64,000 bases of DNA from an uncultured Acetatifactor sp. (GTDB lineage Bacteria; Bacillota; Clostridia; Lachnospirales; Lachnospiraceae): assembly GCA_947629645.1 (NCBI GenBank), contig CANREV010000008.1:33067-97066 (forward strand). The letters run 5' to 3'. Below are positions 31,584-39,846 of this stretch, piece by piece. Each line of letters starts with the position of its first letter. The stretch's first letter is position 1. The position numbers and the translations under genes were made by a program. The notes under the pieces are model-generated. The model worked only from the letters and a program-made list of their open reading frames with translations, was not told where the DNA came from and did no database searches.

Positions 31584-33551
31584 ATGAGCATACTTAAAAT
31601 TAAAAACGGCGGACTTATTTTTACGACCCGCGATGAAAATATTTTTGTAGAACCTTACGGCGAAAACTGTGTCAGAGTGCGCGCATCTCGAAATACCCGC
31701 ATTTATGATGAAAAATGGACACTTTTGGAGCCTGAAAACTGCTCTGCGGAGGTTTATCTTGACGGCGAAACCGGAATCATCAAAAACGGCAGAATGACAG
31801 TCAGGCTGTCAAAATCGTGGTCGGGAAGCAGAATCGAATTCCAGAAAAACGGTGAAACCATCCTTGCCACACATGAGGAAGCCGACCCAGTCACCCGCTA
31901 CCGTCATATCGCGGGAGAAAATTACCGAATCCGCGTGAATTTCGATTCCCGCGATGAACACATCTACGGCCTTGGACAGGAGCAGCAGGACTTTTTCGAC
32001 CGCAAAGGCTGCACATACGACATCGCAAACCGGAATACAAAATCAACGCTGCCGGTAGTCTGCTCTTCACTCGGTTATGGATTTTTATGGAACAATCCTT
32101 CACCGGGACAGGTCGAGTTCGGTCTCAACCACACTGTCTGGACGGCGGAAAACACTAAGCAGATTGACTATCTCGTCTTCGTGGGAGACACACCCGCCGA
32201 GGTCCTGAACATATACTGCCGCCTGACCGGCTTTGCGCCGGAAATGCCGCAGTGGGCCGCCGGTTTCTGGCAGTCGAAGTGCCGCTATGAGTCGCAGGAA
32301 GAACTTCTAAAAGTCGCCCGCGAGTACCACAGGCGCGGGATTCCGCTCGATGCCATCGTTATAGACTTTTTCCACTGGACCAAACAGGGCAACTGTGACT
32401 TCGATCCGAAATATTGGCCCGATCCGGCCGGAATGGTTAAAGAACTTAAGGAGATGGGAATTCGCCCGGTTGTCTCCTATTGGCCAACGATCAACCCGGA
32501 CAGCCGCAACTGGCAGGAAATGAACGAGCGAAATCTGCTGATCCGCACCGAAAACGGCCAATACCCGATCTTCGATTTCTGTGGCAATAATACCTACGTT
32601 GATATGACGAACCCTGAGGCGCGGGCTTTCGTCTGGGAACAGATCCGCCAAACCTACATAAAATTCGGCATTCGTACTTTCTGGCTCGATGAGGCCGAGC
32701 CGGAGGTTCACCCGCAGCAGTGGGAAAACCTCAAGACCCACATCGGCAACATGGCTGAAACGGGGCTGACATATCCCTATTATTATTCCAAATGCTTCCA
32801 CGATGGGCTCAAATCTGAGGGCGAGGAGGAGGTCGTTTTGTTGACGAGAGCGGCATATCCCGGATCGCAAAAATTCGGCGCGCTGGTCTGGAATGGCGAT
32901 ATTGGATCCGACTTCAATGCGCTTCGCCAGAGCGTAGTTTCCGGCCTTTCGATGGCGATGTGCGGAATTCCCTGGTGGAACAGTGACATTGGCGGATTTT
33001 TTAATGGCGATACTGAGAGCGAATATTTTCGTGAACTGATCGTGCGGTGGTTCCAGTTCGGGCTATTCTGCCCGGTGATGAGGCTCCACGGCACACGCCT
33101 GAAGCAATCGTATTATGAGAACCGCTACCCCGGCATCATCTGCGATGGCGGGGGATACAACGAAATCTGGCACTTCGGCGACCGCGACTACGAAATCCTT
33201 AAAGAGATCATCCATCTGCGCTGCCGCCTCAAGCCCTATATTATGAAATGCGCCAAGCGCACTTCAAAAACCGGCGAACCGATCATGCGGCCGATGTTTT
33301 TTGATTTTCCGAAAGACGAGTGCTGTTTTACTCTCGATGATCAGTATATGTTCGGCCCAGATATCCTCTTCGCGCCGATTTTAGAGCAGGGCCAGACTGA
33401 ACGCGAGGTCTATCTGCCAAAGGAAAAATGGATCAGGACGACCGACAAGACCACCATAGAGGGCGGAAAAGCGATCAAATGCAGGGCCGAAATCGGGGAG
33501 TTTATAGCGTTTGTAAGGGAGGGCGCAGAGGTTTTGAAAGCGTTTGAATAA
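31584..33551 (+). CDS. Glycoside hydrolase family 31 (alpha-xylosidase/alpha-glucosidase type)
   Basis: 655 residues. The catalytic nucleophile is D369 in TFWLDEAEPE and the acid/base D439 in VWNGDIGSDF, both in the GH31 setting, with IPWWNSDIGGF and HGTR further on. An N-terminal beta-sandwich (1-210) and C-terminal beta domains (from about 575) complete the fold. No signal peptide is seen, so it is probably cytoplasmic, acting on imported oligosaccharides; WxDEAEPE rather than WxDMNE resembles YicI-like xylosidases. GGGAGG precedes the ATG. The gene is richer in CGC and CGG codons than its neighbours, hinting at transfer. It is divergent from the AraC regulator. Confidence 0.92.
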   Translation: MSILKIKNGGLIFTTRDENIFVEPYGENCVRVRASRNTRIYDEKWTLLEPENCSAEVYLDGETGIIKNGRMTVRLSKSWSGSRIEFQKNGETILATHEEADPVTRYRHIAGENYRIRVNFDSRDEHIYGLGQEQQDFFDRKGCTYDIANRNTKSTLPVVCSSLGYGFLWNNPSPGQVEFGLNHTVWTAENTKQIDYLVFVGDTPAEVLNIYCRLTGFAPEMPQWAAGFWQSKCRYESQEELLKVAREYHRRGIPLDAIVIDFFHWTKQGNCDFDPKYWPDPAGMVKELKEMGIRPVVSYWPTINPDSRNWQEMNERNLLIRTENGQYPIFDFCGNNTYVDMTNPEARAFVWEQIRQTYIKFGIRTFWLDEAEPEVHPQQWENLKTHIGNMAETGLTYPYYYSKCFHDGLKSEGEEEVVLLTRAAYPGSQKFGALVWNGDIGSDFNALRQSVVSGLSMAMCGIPWWNSDIGGFFNGDTESEYFRELIVRWFQFGLFCPVMRLHGTRLKQSYYENRYPGIICDGGGYNEIWHFGDRDYEILKEIIHLRCRLKPYIMKCAKRTSKTGEPIMRPMFFDFPKDECCFTLDDQYMFGPDILFAPILEQGQTEREVYLPKEKWIRTTDKTTIEGGKAIKCRAEIGEFIAFVREGAEVLKAFE

Positions 33552-33599
33552 CTGAATTTTGTTGCTTTGAAAGAGAAATTGGGATCTTTACTCGTTATT

Positions 33600-34034
33600 T
33601 TATGGATTTAACTTGAGAAGTTCTTCCTTATCCATATAAACGATCTTGTTCTCGTCAATTTCATGTGTATCGTGGTATGTATGATAGGCTCTTAGGACTT
33701 CCTTTAGCTTAATATCGCTAAGTTTATCAGTCTGCCGCCGGAAAAGGCTTGCCAGCCCAGGAAAATCCTCAATCAAAATCGTGTTGTCAAGCTGAATATA
33801 ACTGTCCTTATCAATCACCGTCTCCTTGGGGTCATCACAAAATATTGTCTTATTGCTTTTCATAGCAGCCTTGAATTCTTTTCCTTTCAAGGAATCCAGC
33901 TGTGCAATTTCGATGGTCCCCAGTTCTTCATTTACATCGACCACCAAGTATGGATGAGAGCATGTTGCCGTGACACCCTGGTTGTTGTAGCGGATCTTCA
34001 TAGAAATTACCTGCCCCACTTCTAAGTTGCTCAT
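33600..34034 (-). CDS. PemK-like protein, putative toxin of a Panacea pair
   Basis: 144 residues. The first 85 resemble the SH3-like fold of the PemK/MazF family: a start VGQVISMKIRYNN, then HPYLVVDVNEELGTIEIAQL and KDSYIQLDNTILI. About 55 further residues form a charged helical tail (DIKLKEVLRAYHTYHD) not present in classical MazF. Its ATG overlaps the stop of the Panacea-domain gene by ATGA, so the two are translationally coupled. By analogy with MazF-type enzymes it would be an mRNA-cutting toxin, but the family match is weak and the active site could not be identified by eye. Confidence 0.6.
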   Translation of the reverse strand: MSNLEVGQVISMKIRYNNQGVTATCSHPYLVVDVNEELGTIEIAQLDSLKGKEFKAAMKSNKTIFCDDPKETVIDKDSYIQLDNTILIEDFPGLASLFRRQTDKLSDIKLKEVLRAYHTYHDTHEIDENKIVYMDKEELLKLNP

Positions 34035-34525
34035 AACTCCAATCTCTCCATAATCCGCAGCACGTCACGATACTGTTCTTTATACTCGTCTATTCTTGCA
34101 AGAGAATCCATTTTCTGCTCACGTTTGGAATAAAAAAGATGCTTAGATTCCCATTCGGTGTCCTCATGTGACAATGCAATCAGCTCATCCAGCGAAGCGC
34201 TTTCTAATATCACATATACCCGATCCAGAAAATCGCGGATACCCGCTTCTAACTGTGGCTCACTTTTCCGATTCAAAAGGACGGCATAGTTCTCCTGAAC
34301 ATCTACAGCAACCGCCCCATTATCATAGGCGTATAAGTCATCTTCAAATAGTTTCTCACCCGTTTTAGCAATATAAAGATTTTGTGCCATATGAACATAT
34401 TTATTCAACCTTGCGTTTCCGTCATAGAATGTTCTTCCGTTCTTTTCAACAAGCTTTTTTGTAAAAAGCTTTTGGTCTTTGTCTTTACAAAGAAAATATA
34501 ACGCAGCCTCTCGCGCCCTTATCAT
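34031..34525 (-). CDS. Panacea-domain (DUF4065/SocA-like) protein, putative antitoxin
   Basis: 164 residues. The Panacea core is clear: LNKYVHMAQNLYIAKTGEKL, then FEDDLYAYDNGAVAVDV, matching the family pattern of a helix ending in A-Q, a loop, and a Y-x-x-G-x-V motif. Panacea proteins neutralise many unrelated toxins and are often the first gene of a toxin-antitoxin pair. GGAGG lies 10 bases before the ATG. A charged C-terminal helical region (about 105-164) may bind the partner. It precedes the PemK-like gene with a 4-base overlap. A phage-related origin (GepA-like) is an alternative reading. Confidence 0.75.
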   Translation of the reverse strand: MIRAREAALYFLCKDKDQKLFTKKLVEKNGRTFYDGNARLNKYVHMAQNLYIAKTGEKLFEDDLYAYDNGAVAVDVQENYAVLLNRKSEPQLEAGIRDFLDRVYVILESASLDELIALSHEDTEWESKHLFYSKREQKMDSLARIDEYKEQYRDVLRIMERLEL

Positions 34526-34555
34526 TTTTTGAGTTCCTCCCTTCGTTGCTGATAG

Positions 34556-34624
34556 TTATATGACAAAAGCATAAATCAATTCTTTCTCATAACGAGATTT
34601 ATTTTCTGCTAATACAGGACTCAT
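34556..34624 (-). CDS. Mini-ORF, 22 residues, in the leader of the Panacea operon
   Basis: MSPVLAENKSRYEKELIYAF plus two residues. It lies between the operon promoter and the Panacea gene, with AGAGGGTGAT just before its ATG. It may be a leader peptide or the remnant of a larger gene; no family was recognised and it is too short to judge. Confidence 0.4.
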   Translation of the reverse strand: MSPVLAENKSRYEKELIYAFVI

Positions 34625-34683
34625 ATATCACCCTCTGCATCGCACATATTACATCTTGTCTGTACTTACGCATTTGTAGTATT

Positions 34684-34711
34684 ATTATAATCTATTTTCT
34701 TGAAAAATCAA
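34684..34711 (-). promoter_or_regulatory. Promoter of the Panacea operon
   Basis: Minus-strand TTGATT (complement of 34706-34711) and a perfect TATAAT (complement of 34684-34689) with 16 bases between. The predicted leader is about 150 bases and includes the 22-codon mini-ORF. Confidence 0.7.
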
Positions 34712-34793
34712 TGGTTTCCCTCTGTAGTATTCAAAGAAGTTTACCACTTTTCACGACTTCCCGGAACAAATTTCCCTTTTCCTCTCCAGGCGC

Positions 34794-34829
34794 AAAAAAA
34801 GTACCGTAACCATTGAAGATTACGGCACT
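34794..34829 (-). terminator. Terminator after the GGGtGRT gene
   Basis: On the minus strand a stem of about 12 pairs (including G-U pairs) with a small loop is followed by seven T (complement of 34794-34800). It lies about 60 bases after the stop of the GGGtGRT gene. The rest of the 34.53-34.89 kb gap is AT-rich and otherwise only holds the promoter and mini-ORF of the Panacea operon. Confidence 0.8.
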
Positions 34830-34886
34830 TTCAAGCCTTTCGGCATTTTCAGTTCATAAAGCGTATTTAGAACTTCCAATCGTTTC

Positions 34887-35897
34887 TTAGAAACGGTTTG
34901 CCTTCGCCGCTTCCTCAACCGAGACTGCCACAGCCACGGTCATACCCACCATAGGGTTGTTGCCTGCGCCGATCAGACCCATCATTTCCACATGGGCAGG
35001 CACAGAGGAAGATCCTGCAAACTGCGCATCGGAGTGCATACGTCCCAGCGTATCGGTCATGCCGTAAGAAGCGGGACCAGCCGCCATGTTATCGGGATGA
35101 AGGGTACGTCCGGTACCGCCGCCGGAAGCCACGGAGAAATACTTCTTACCCTGCTCGATACACTCCTTCTTATATGTACCCGCAACGGGATGCTGGAATC
35201 TGGTAGGATTGGTAGAGTTACCTGTGATGGAAACATCCACGCCCTCCTTGTGCATGATCGCAACGCCTTCGCAAACATCGTTAGCGCCGTAGCAGTTTAC
35301 CTTTGCGCGAAGCCCCTCGGAATAAGACTTGCGGTAAACTTCCTTTACCGTGTTGGTATAGGGATCATACTCTGTCTCAACAAAGGTAAAACCATTGATA
35401 CGGGAAATGATCTGTGCAGCGTCTTTTCCAAGACCGTTCAGGATAACGCGCAGCGGCTTCTTACGAACCTTGTTCGCTTTCTCCGCAATGCCGATAGCGC
35501 CCTCCGCTGCCGCAAAAGACTCATGGCCTGCCAGAAAACAGAAGCACTCCGTCTCCTCCTCCAGAAGCATCTTACCCAGATTACCATGGCCCAGACCAAC
35601 CTTACGGGTATCCGCAACGGAACCGGGAATACAGAATGCCTGAAGCCCCTCGCCAATGGCTGCCGCTGCATCCGATGCTTTTCTGCATCCTTTCTTAATA
35701 GCGATAGCCGCGCCTACGATATATGCCCAGCAGGCGTTCTCAAAGCAGATCGGCTGGATTCCTTTAATCTGATTATAAACATCAAGTCCGGCATCCTTGG
35801 TGATCTTTTCAGCTTCTTCAATGGAAGCGATGCCATAGCTGTTCAATACGGAATTGATCTTGTCAATTCTTCTCTCATATGATTCAAATAATGCCAT
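34887..35897 (-). CDS. GGGtGRT protein
   Basis: 336 residues of a family named for its motif, here SGGGTGRTLHPDN near residue 265. It has a further conserved stretch ENACWAYIVGAAIAIKKG, and GLGHGNLGKMLLEEET with nearby cysteines. No signal peptide or membrane helix. The biochemical function is unknown. It follows the NifU-like gene by 36 bases, the usual pairing in Clostridia, which points to an iron-sulphur or sulphur-related role. GGAGG precedes the ATG by 8 bases, and a terminator follows. Confidence 0.9.
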   Translation of the reverse strand: MALFESYERRIDKINSVLNSYGIASIEEAEKITKDAGLDVYNQIKGIQPICFENACWAYIVGAAIAIKKGCRKASDAAAAIGEGLQAFCIPGSVADTRKVGLGHGNLGKMLLEEETECFCFLAGHESFAAAEGAIGIAEKANKVRKKPLRVILNGLGKDAAQIISRINGFTFVETEYDPYTNTVKEVYRKSYSEGLRAKVNCYGANDVCEGVAIMHKEGVDVSITGNSTNPTRFQHPVAGTYKKECIEQGKKYFSVASGGGTGRTLHPDNMAAGPASYGMTDTLGRMHSDAQFAGSSSVPAHVEMMGLIGAGNNPMVGMTVAVAVSVEEAAKANRF

Positions 35898-35933
35898 CTT
35901 ATTTTTCCTCCTGAATGAAGTTTACTTCTATGA

Positions 35934-36626
35934 TTACTCTTTTCTGGGATCAATGATCTTAACGGCATCAGCCACACGTCCGTACTGACCCTTGGCCTTC
36001 TCCCATGCGGTGTTGGGATCATCGCCCTTCTTGATAAAGTCTGTCATCTTGCCAAGACTTACAAACTGATATCCAATGATCTGGTCATCGGCATCCAGCG
36101 CGATACCTGTCACATAACCTTCTGCCATCTCCAGATAACGGGGACCCTTTGCCAGCGTACCGTACATGGTTCCGACCTGGCTTCTCAGCCCCTTGCCAAG
36201 ATCTTCCAGACCGGCGCCCACAGGAAGTCCGTCCTCGGAAAACGCGCTCTGGCTGCGCCCGTAAACGATCTGTAAAAACAGCTCTCTCATAGCGGTATTG
36301 ATGGCATCGCAGACAAGGTCTGTATTCAGCGCCTCCATAACAGTCCTTCCGGGAAGAATCTCCGCTGCCATAGCCGCGGAATGCGTCATACCGGAACAAC
36401 CGATGGTCTCTACCAGCGCCTCCTGAATAATACCCTCTTTCACATTCAGGGAAAGCTTACATGCGCCCTGTTGCGGCGCGCACCAGCCGATTCCGTGGGT
36501 AAAACCCGAAATATCCTTCACTTCTTTTGCTTTTACCCATTTTGCTTCTTCAGGGATGGGAGCACAGCCGTGAGCAACGCCTTGTGCTACCGGACACATT
36601 TCTTCAACTTCCTTTGAATAGATCAT
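35934..36626 (-). CDS. NifU/IscU-like iron-sulphur scaffold protein
   Basis: 230 residues. A NifU-N-like core includes VETIGCSGMTHSAAMAAEIL, with a cysteine in a GCSG loop, and GWCAPQQGACKL upstream; together they could supply cluster ligands. The C-terminal extension (about 160-230) is not seen in ordinary IscU. It is the partner of the GGGtGRT protein in the same transcript. The substrate protein is unknown. AAAGGAG lies before the ATG. Confidence 0.8.
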   Translation of the reverse strand: MIYSKEVEEMCPVAQGVAHGCAPIPEEAKWVKAKEVKDISGFTHGIGWCAPQQGACKLSLNVKEGIIQEALVETIGCSGMTHSAAMAAEILPGRTVMEALNTDLVCDAINTAMRELFLQIVYGRSQSAFSEDGLPVGAGLEDLGKGLRSQVGTMYGTLAKGPRYLEMAEGYVTGIALDADDQIIGYQFVSLGKMTDFIKKGDDPNTAWEKAKGQYGRVADAVKIIDPRKE

Positions 36627-36806
36627 GTGAAATCTCCTTTCAAATCTTTTCTATTGATAAAATATTATCATTCGGATACATTTTCTCATATTTATGTCAA
36701 AAAATCCAGTCTAATTTGGAAATTTGCAAAATTTCCGCAGCAGTTCAGCCAGCCGGGATTGAATGAGCCGCATCAAGCCCGCATGATTGTCGCTCATTTG
36801 CTCTCT

Positions 36807-37601
36807 CTACGCCAGGATCATCCTGTCGTTGGCGAACTCTCCTCCGCTGACTTCCTCGAATTTATGTAAGAGATCCGCCACCGTGAGCCGCTTTTTCTCT
36901 TCCCCCGACACATCATATATGATCTGTCCCTCGTGCATCATCACCAGCCGGTTTCCGTGGGCGATGGCGTCCTTCATGTTATGTGTGATCATAATGGTGG
37001 TCAGCGCGTCCCTGCCCACGATCCTGTCTGTCGCCTCCAGCACTTTTGCGGCGGTTTTGGGATCCAGCGCGGCAGTGTGCTCATCCAAAAGAAGCAGTTT
37101 CGGTTTCTGCAGCGTAGCCATCAATAACGTCAGCGCCTGTCTCTGTCCTCCCGACAACAGACCTACGCCTGTCGTCAGGCGGTTTTCCAGCCCCAGTTCC
37201 AGGATCTTAAGCTGCTCTTTGTAAGAATCCCGCTCTTTTGCAGTAATGCCCACCCTGAGATTCCTGCGCTTTCCCCGCCTTGCGGCAAGCGCCAGATTTT
37301 CCTCAATCTGCATACTGGCGGCGGTACCTGTCATCGGATCCTGAAACACACGACCCAGATAAGCCGCCCTTTTATGCTCCGGCAGCCTGGTCACATCAAT
37401 ACCATCGATCACAATGCTCCCCTCGTCCACATACCAGGTGCCCGCAATGGCGTTCAGCATGGTGGATTTTCCCGCGCCGTTTCCGCCGATGACCGTAACG
37501 AAATCGCCCTCCTTAAGATGCAGTTCCAATCCATTCAGCGCTTTCTTTTCATTTACGGTACCTTTGTTAAATGTCTTACTGATCCGATTGATATCAAGCA
37601 C
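36807..37601 (-). CDS. ABC transporter ATP-binding protein (TrpXYZ type)
   Basis: 264 residues. Walker A is GGNGAGKSTMLN near residue 42, signature LLSGGQRQALTLLMA, Walker B LLLLDEHTAALDP and a switch histidine in MITHNMKDAI. The start is placed at a GTG at 37601: GGAGG lies 8 bases before it, whereas an earlier GTG would overlap the ribosome binding site. Its GTGCTTGA overlaps the permease stop by 8 bases. It is the last gene of an importer related to the tryptophan/tyrosine TrpXYZ systems of Gram-positives. Confidence 0.88.
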   Translation of the reverse strand: MLDINRISKTFNKGTVNEKKALNGLELHLKEGDFVTVIGGNGAGKSTMLNAIAGTWYVDEGSIVIDGIDVTRLPEHKRAAYLGRVFQDPMTGTAASMQIEENLALAARRGKRRNLRVGITAKERDSYKEQLKILELGLENRLTTGVGLLSGGQRQALTLLMATLQKPKLLLLDEHTAALDPKTAAKVLEATDRIVGRDALTTIMITHNMKDAIAHGNRLVMMHEGQIIYDVSGEEKKRLTVADLLHKFEEVSGGEFANDRMILA

Positions 37602-38523
37602 GGCTGGCACCTCCTTTTTTGACAGGCTTGGAAAAATATTTTTCCTTCAGATGAGGAATAGCCAGGAATATGGCCACTATGACAGCGGAAATAAGTTTCA
37701 GGTCATTTGCCTTCAAACCAAGCCACAACACTACCTGGAGCACCAGATAATAGATCACGCCGCCCAGCGCCACGGATACCAGCTTGAAAGCAAAATTTCC
37801 ATGGAACCTGCCAAAGATCACCTGTCCGATGATCACCGCTGCCAGGCCGATCACGATAGCGCCTCTGCCGGCGTTGATATCTGCAAACCCCTGATACTGG
37901 GCGTATAATCCGCTGGCAAAAGCCACGATGCCATTGCTCAGCATCAGGCCGATGATTTTAGAAACGTCCGTATTGATACCCTGAGCCCTGGACATATTGG
38001 GATTAGAACCCGTGGCCCTGATGGAACATCCCAGTTCCGTTCCGAAAAACCAATATAAAACGGCTATCAAAACCGCAATAATGAGCACCGTCAGAAACAG
38101 CGTATTTTTGTAAATCGGCACGCCCTTAATATAGCGGAGGGAAACTAAAAGATCATACTTATCCACATTGATCGCCTGGTTAGCCTTGTCGTCCATAATG
38201 CGCAGATTGATGGAATAAAGACCAAGCTGGGTCAGGATTCCCGCAAGGATAGCCGGTATACCAAGCAGCGTATGCAGCACTCCCGTCACCAGTCCGGCCA
38301 GCGTGCCCGCAAGGAACGCCACAAGCAGAGACACCCACACGTTATATCCCGAAAGCATCATCATGATACAGACAGCGCCGCCTGTGCACATGGTGCCATC
38401 CACCGTAAGGTCCGCCAGATCCAGTATCCGGTAGGTGATAAACACGCCGATCGCCATAATACCCCAGATCAGGCCCTGGGCACAGGCGCCGGGCAGCGCG
38501 TTGATTAAAAGCATAATGTTCAA
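37594..38523 (-). CDS. ABC transporter permease (TrpXYZ type)
   Basis: 309 residues with eight to ten hydrophobic segments, LIV-H-like. The loops GSNPNMSRAQGINTDVSKIIG and GRGAIVIGLAAVIIGQ are conserved in this branch. The start appears to be TTG at 38523, nine bases after GGAGG; an ATG at 38514 is possible. It lies between the binding protein gene, separated by a hairpin, and the ATPase. The likely substrate is an aromatic amino acid, by family. Confidence 0.85.
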   Translation of the reverse strand: MNIMLLINALPGACAQGLIWGIMAIGVFITYRILDLADLTVDGTMCTGGAVCIMMMLSGYNVWVSLLVAFLAGTLAGLVTGVLHTLLGIPAILAGILTQLGLYSINLRIMDDKANQAINVDKYDLLVSLRYIKGVPIYKNTLFLTVLIIAVLIAVLYWFFGTELGCSIRATGSNPNMSRAQGINTDVSKIIGLMLSNGIVAFASGLYAQYQGFADINAGRGAIVIGLAAVIIGQVIFGRFHGNFAFKLVSVALGGVIYYLVLQVVLWLGLKANDLKLISAVIVAIFLAIPHLKEKYFSKPVKKGGASRA

Positions 38524-38554
38524 TTCACGTTTCCTCCACTCGTCTTTTTACTAA

Positions 38555-38590
38555 AAGACGGCAAAAGGATAACCGCACTTTTGCCGTCTT
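38555..38590 (-). terminator. Intercistronic hairpin after the binding protein gene
   Basis: Perfect 13-base arms (38555-38567 and 38578-38590) with a 10-base loop, followed on the minus strand by TTTTAG. It is likely a partial terminator or RNA stabiliser that lowers permease/ATPase expression relative to the binding protein. Confidence 0.65.
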
Positions 38591-38715
38591 GCATATCTTA
38601 TCAGTCCCGCCGGTATGCCCGAAGATCATTTTATCTTTATTCCAAAGCGGCACAAATTCCGAACGGACAAAACCCGTTCTGTGAAGCGGTCAGCACATTC
38701 CTGTGATTTCTCACA

Positions 38716-39753
38716 CTATTCGCCAAGTTCTACCGCTTCATAACCTTCCGGTATGGTGATGCCGAGTTCATCGCAGATCTCAGGATTGTACTTCTTGGTC
38801 ACGTTGGGCGCATACTGGATCTCCATGGTAGTGATATCCGCGCCGTTTACCAGAATATCGTAAGCCATCAGGCCGCTCTGATAACCAATGTCATAATAGC
38901 TGATAGACAGAGTGGCAACGCCGCAGCCCTTGCAGATGCCCTCTTCTCCCGCAACGATAGGTACCTTTGCAGGCAGGCAGATATTGTTGATCACCTCGGT
39001 AGCGGACGCGGCGGAATTATCCGTGGGGATATAGATCACGTCACATTCCGTGGACGCGCTTGTCACAACGGATGCGATATCGTTGGAATCCGCGAACGTA
39101 TAATCTTTGCAGGTATATCCCATTCCCTCCAAAGCGCCCTTTACTACGCCGACCTGGTACGCGGAATTGGGCTCCGCGGAACAGTACAGCATACCTACGT
39201 TCTTTGCATCCGGAAACAGTTCATGCAGCATATCGGCCTGCTCCGTCAATGGAGCGCAGTCGGAAGTGCCGGAAATATTTACACCTGTCACGCCGGTCCA
39301 GTTATCGATCTGAAGCGCCGTGGCATAGTCGGTAATGGAAGTCCCCAGAATGGGGATCTCGGTAGTCGCTGCCGCACACGCCTGTAAAGGCGCCGTTGCA
39401 TTGGCAAGGATCAGGTCAACGCCGTTCGCCGCGAACTGGTTCGCGATGGTAGCGCAGGTAGGGGAATCTCCGGAGGCATTCTGCAGATCAAATGTCACTT
39501 TGTCCCCCAGCTTCTCCGTCAACGCATCCTGAAATCCCTGAGTCGCCGCGTCCAGCGCGTCATGCTGCACAAACTGGCAGATGCCGATTCTGTATGTACC
39601 GCCTTCTCCGGACCCGTTATCCGCGCTGTCTGCTGCGGCTGCGCCGGATCCGTTATCCGCGCCGCTCCCCGCCTCATCGCCCAAACCGCATCCTGCCAGC
39701 ATGGAAACTGCCATGATGCCGGTCAGAGCAAGCGCCAGTAATTTCTTTTTCAT
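38716..39753 (-). CDS. ABC transporter substrate-binding lipoprotein (TrpX type)
   Basis: 345 residues. Lipoprotein signal with lipobox LAGC at C22 (MKKKLLALALTGIMAVSML then AGC), followed by a Gly/Ser/Asp-rich tether to about residue 52. The mature part is an ABC_sub_bind (PF04392-like) periplasmic-type fold with YRIGICQFVQHDALDAA, VTGVNISGTSDCAPL and YIPTDNSAASA. TrpX-family proteins bind tryptophan or tyrosine. GGGAGG precedes the ATG, and a dedicated promoter lies just upstream. Confidence 0.9.
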   Translation of the reverse strand: MKKKLLALALTGIMAVSMLAGCGLGDEAGSGADNGSGAAAADSADNGSGEGGTYRIGICQFVQHDALDAATQGFQDALTEKLGDKVTFDLQNASGDSPTCATIANQFAANGVDLILANATAPLQACAAATTEIPILGTSITDYATALQIDNWTGVTGVNISGTSDCAPLTEQADMLHELFPDAKNVGMLYCSAEPNSAYQVGVVKGALEGMGYTCKDYTFADSNDIASVVTSASTECDVIYIPTDNSAASATEVINNICLPAKVPIVAGEEGICKGCGVATLSISYYDIGYQSGLMAYDILVNGADITTMEIQYAPNVTKKYNPEICDELGITIPEGYEAVELGE

Positions 39754-39817
39754 AATTGCTCCTCCCTTTCATTTTGCACTTTAACGCGCCAGCGCATTCA
39801 TAAAATACGCTAGGAAA

Positions 39818-39846
39818 AATATACATCAGCATCTTTTAAAAGTCAA
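39818..39846 (-). promoter_or_regulatory. Sigma-A promoter of the TrpXYZ-type operon
   Basis: Minus-strand TTGACT (complement of 39841-39846) and TATATT (complement of 39818-39823), spaced 17 bases. The -35 box overlaps the stop codon of the upstream beta-helix gene. Confidence 0.75.

Noticed and set aside
33600..34525. Prophage remnant, because Panacea proteins are sometimes phage-associated
   Set aside because: No integrase, structural or lysis gene, and no att-like repeats, were seen around the pair.
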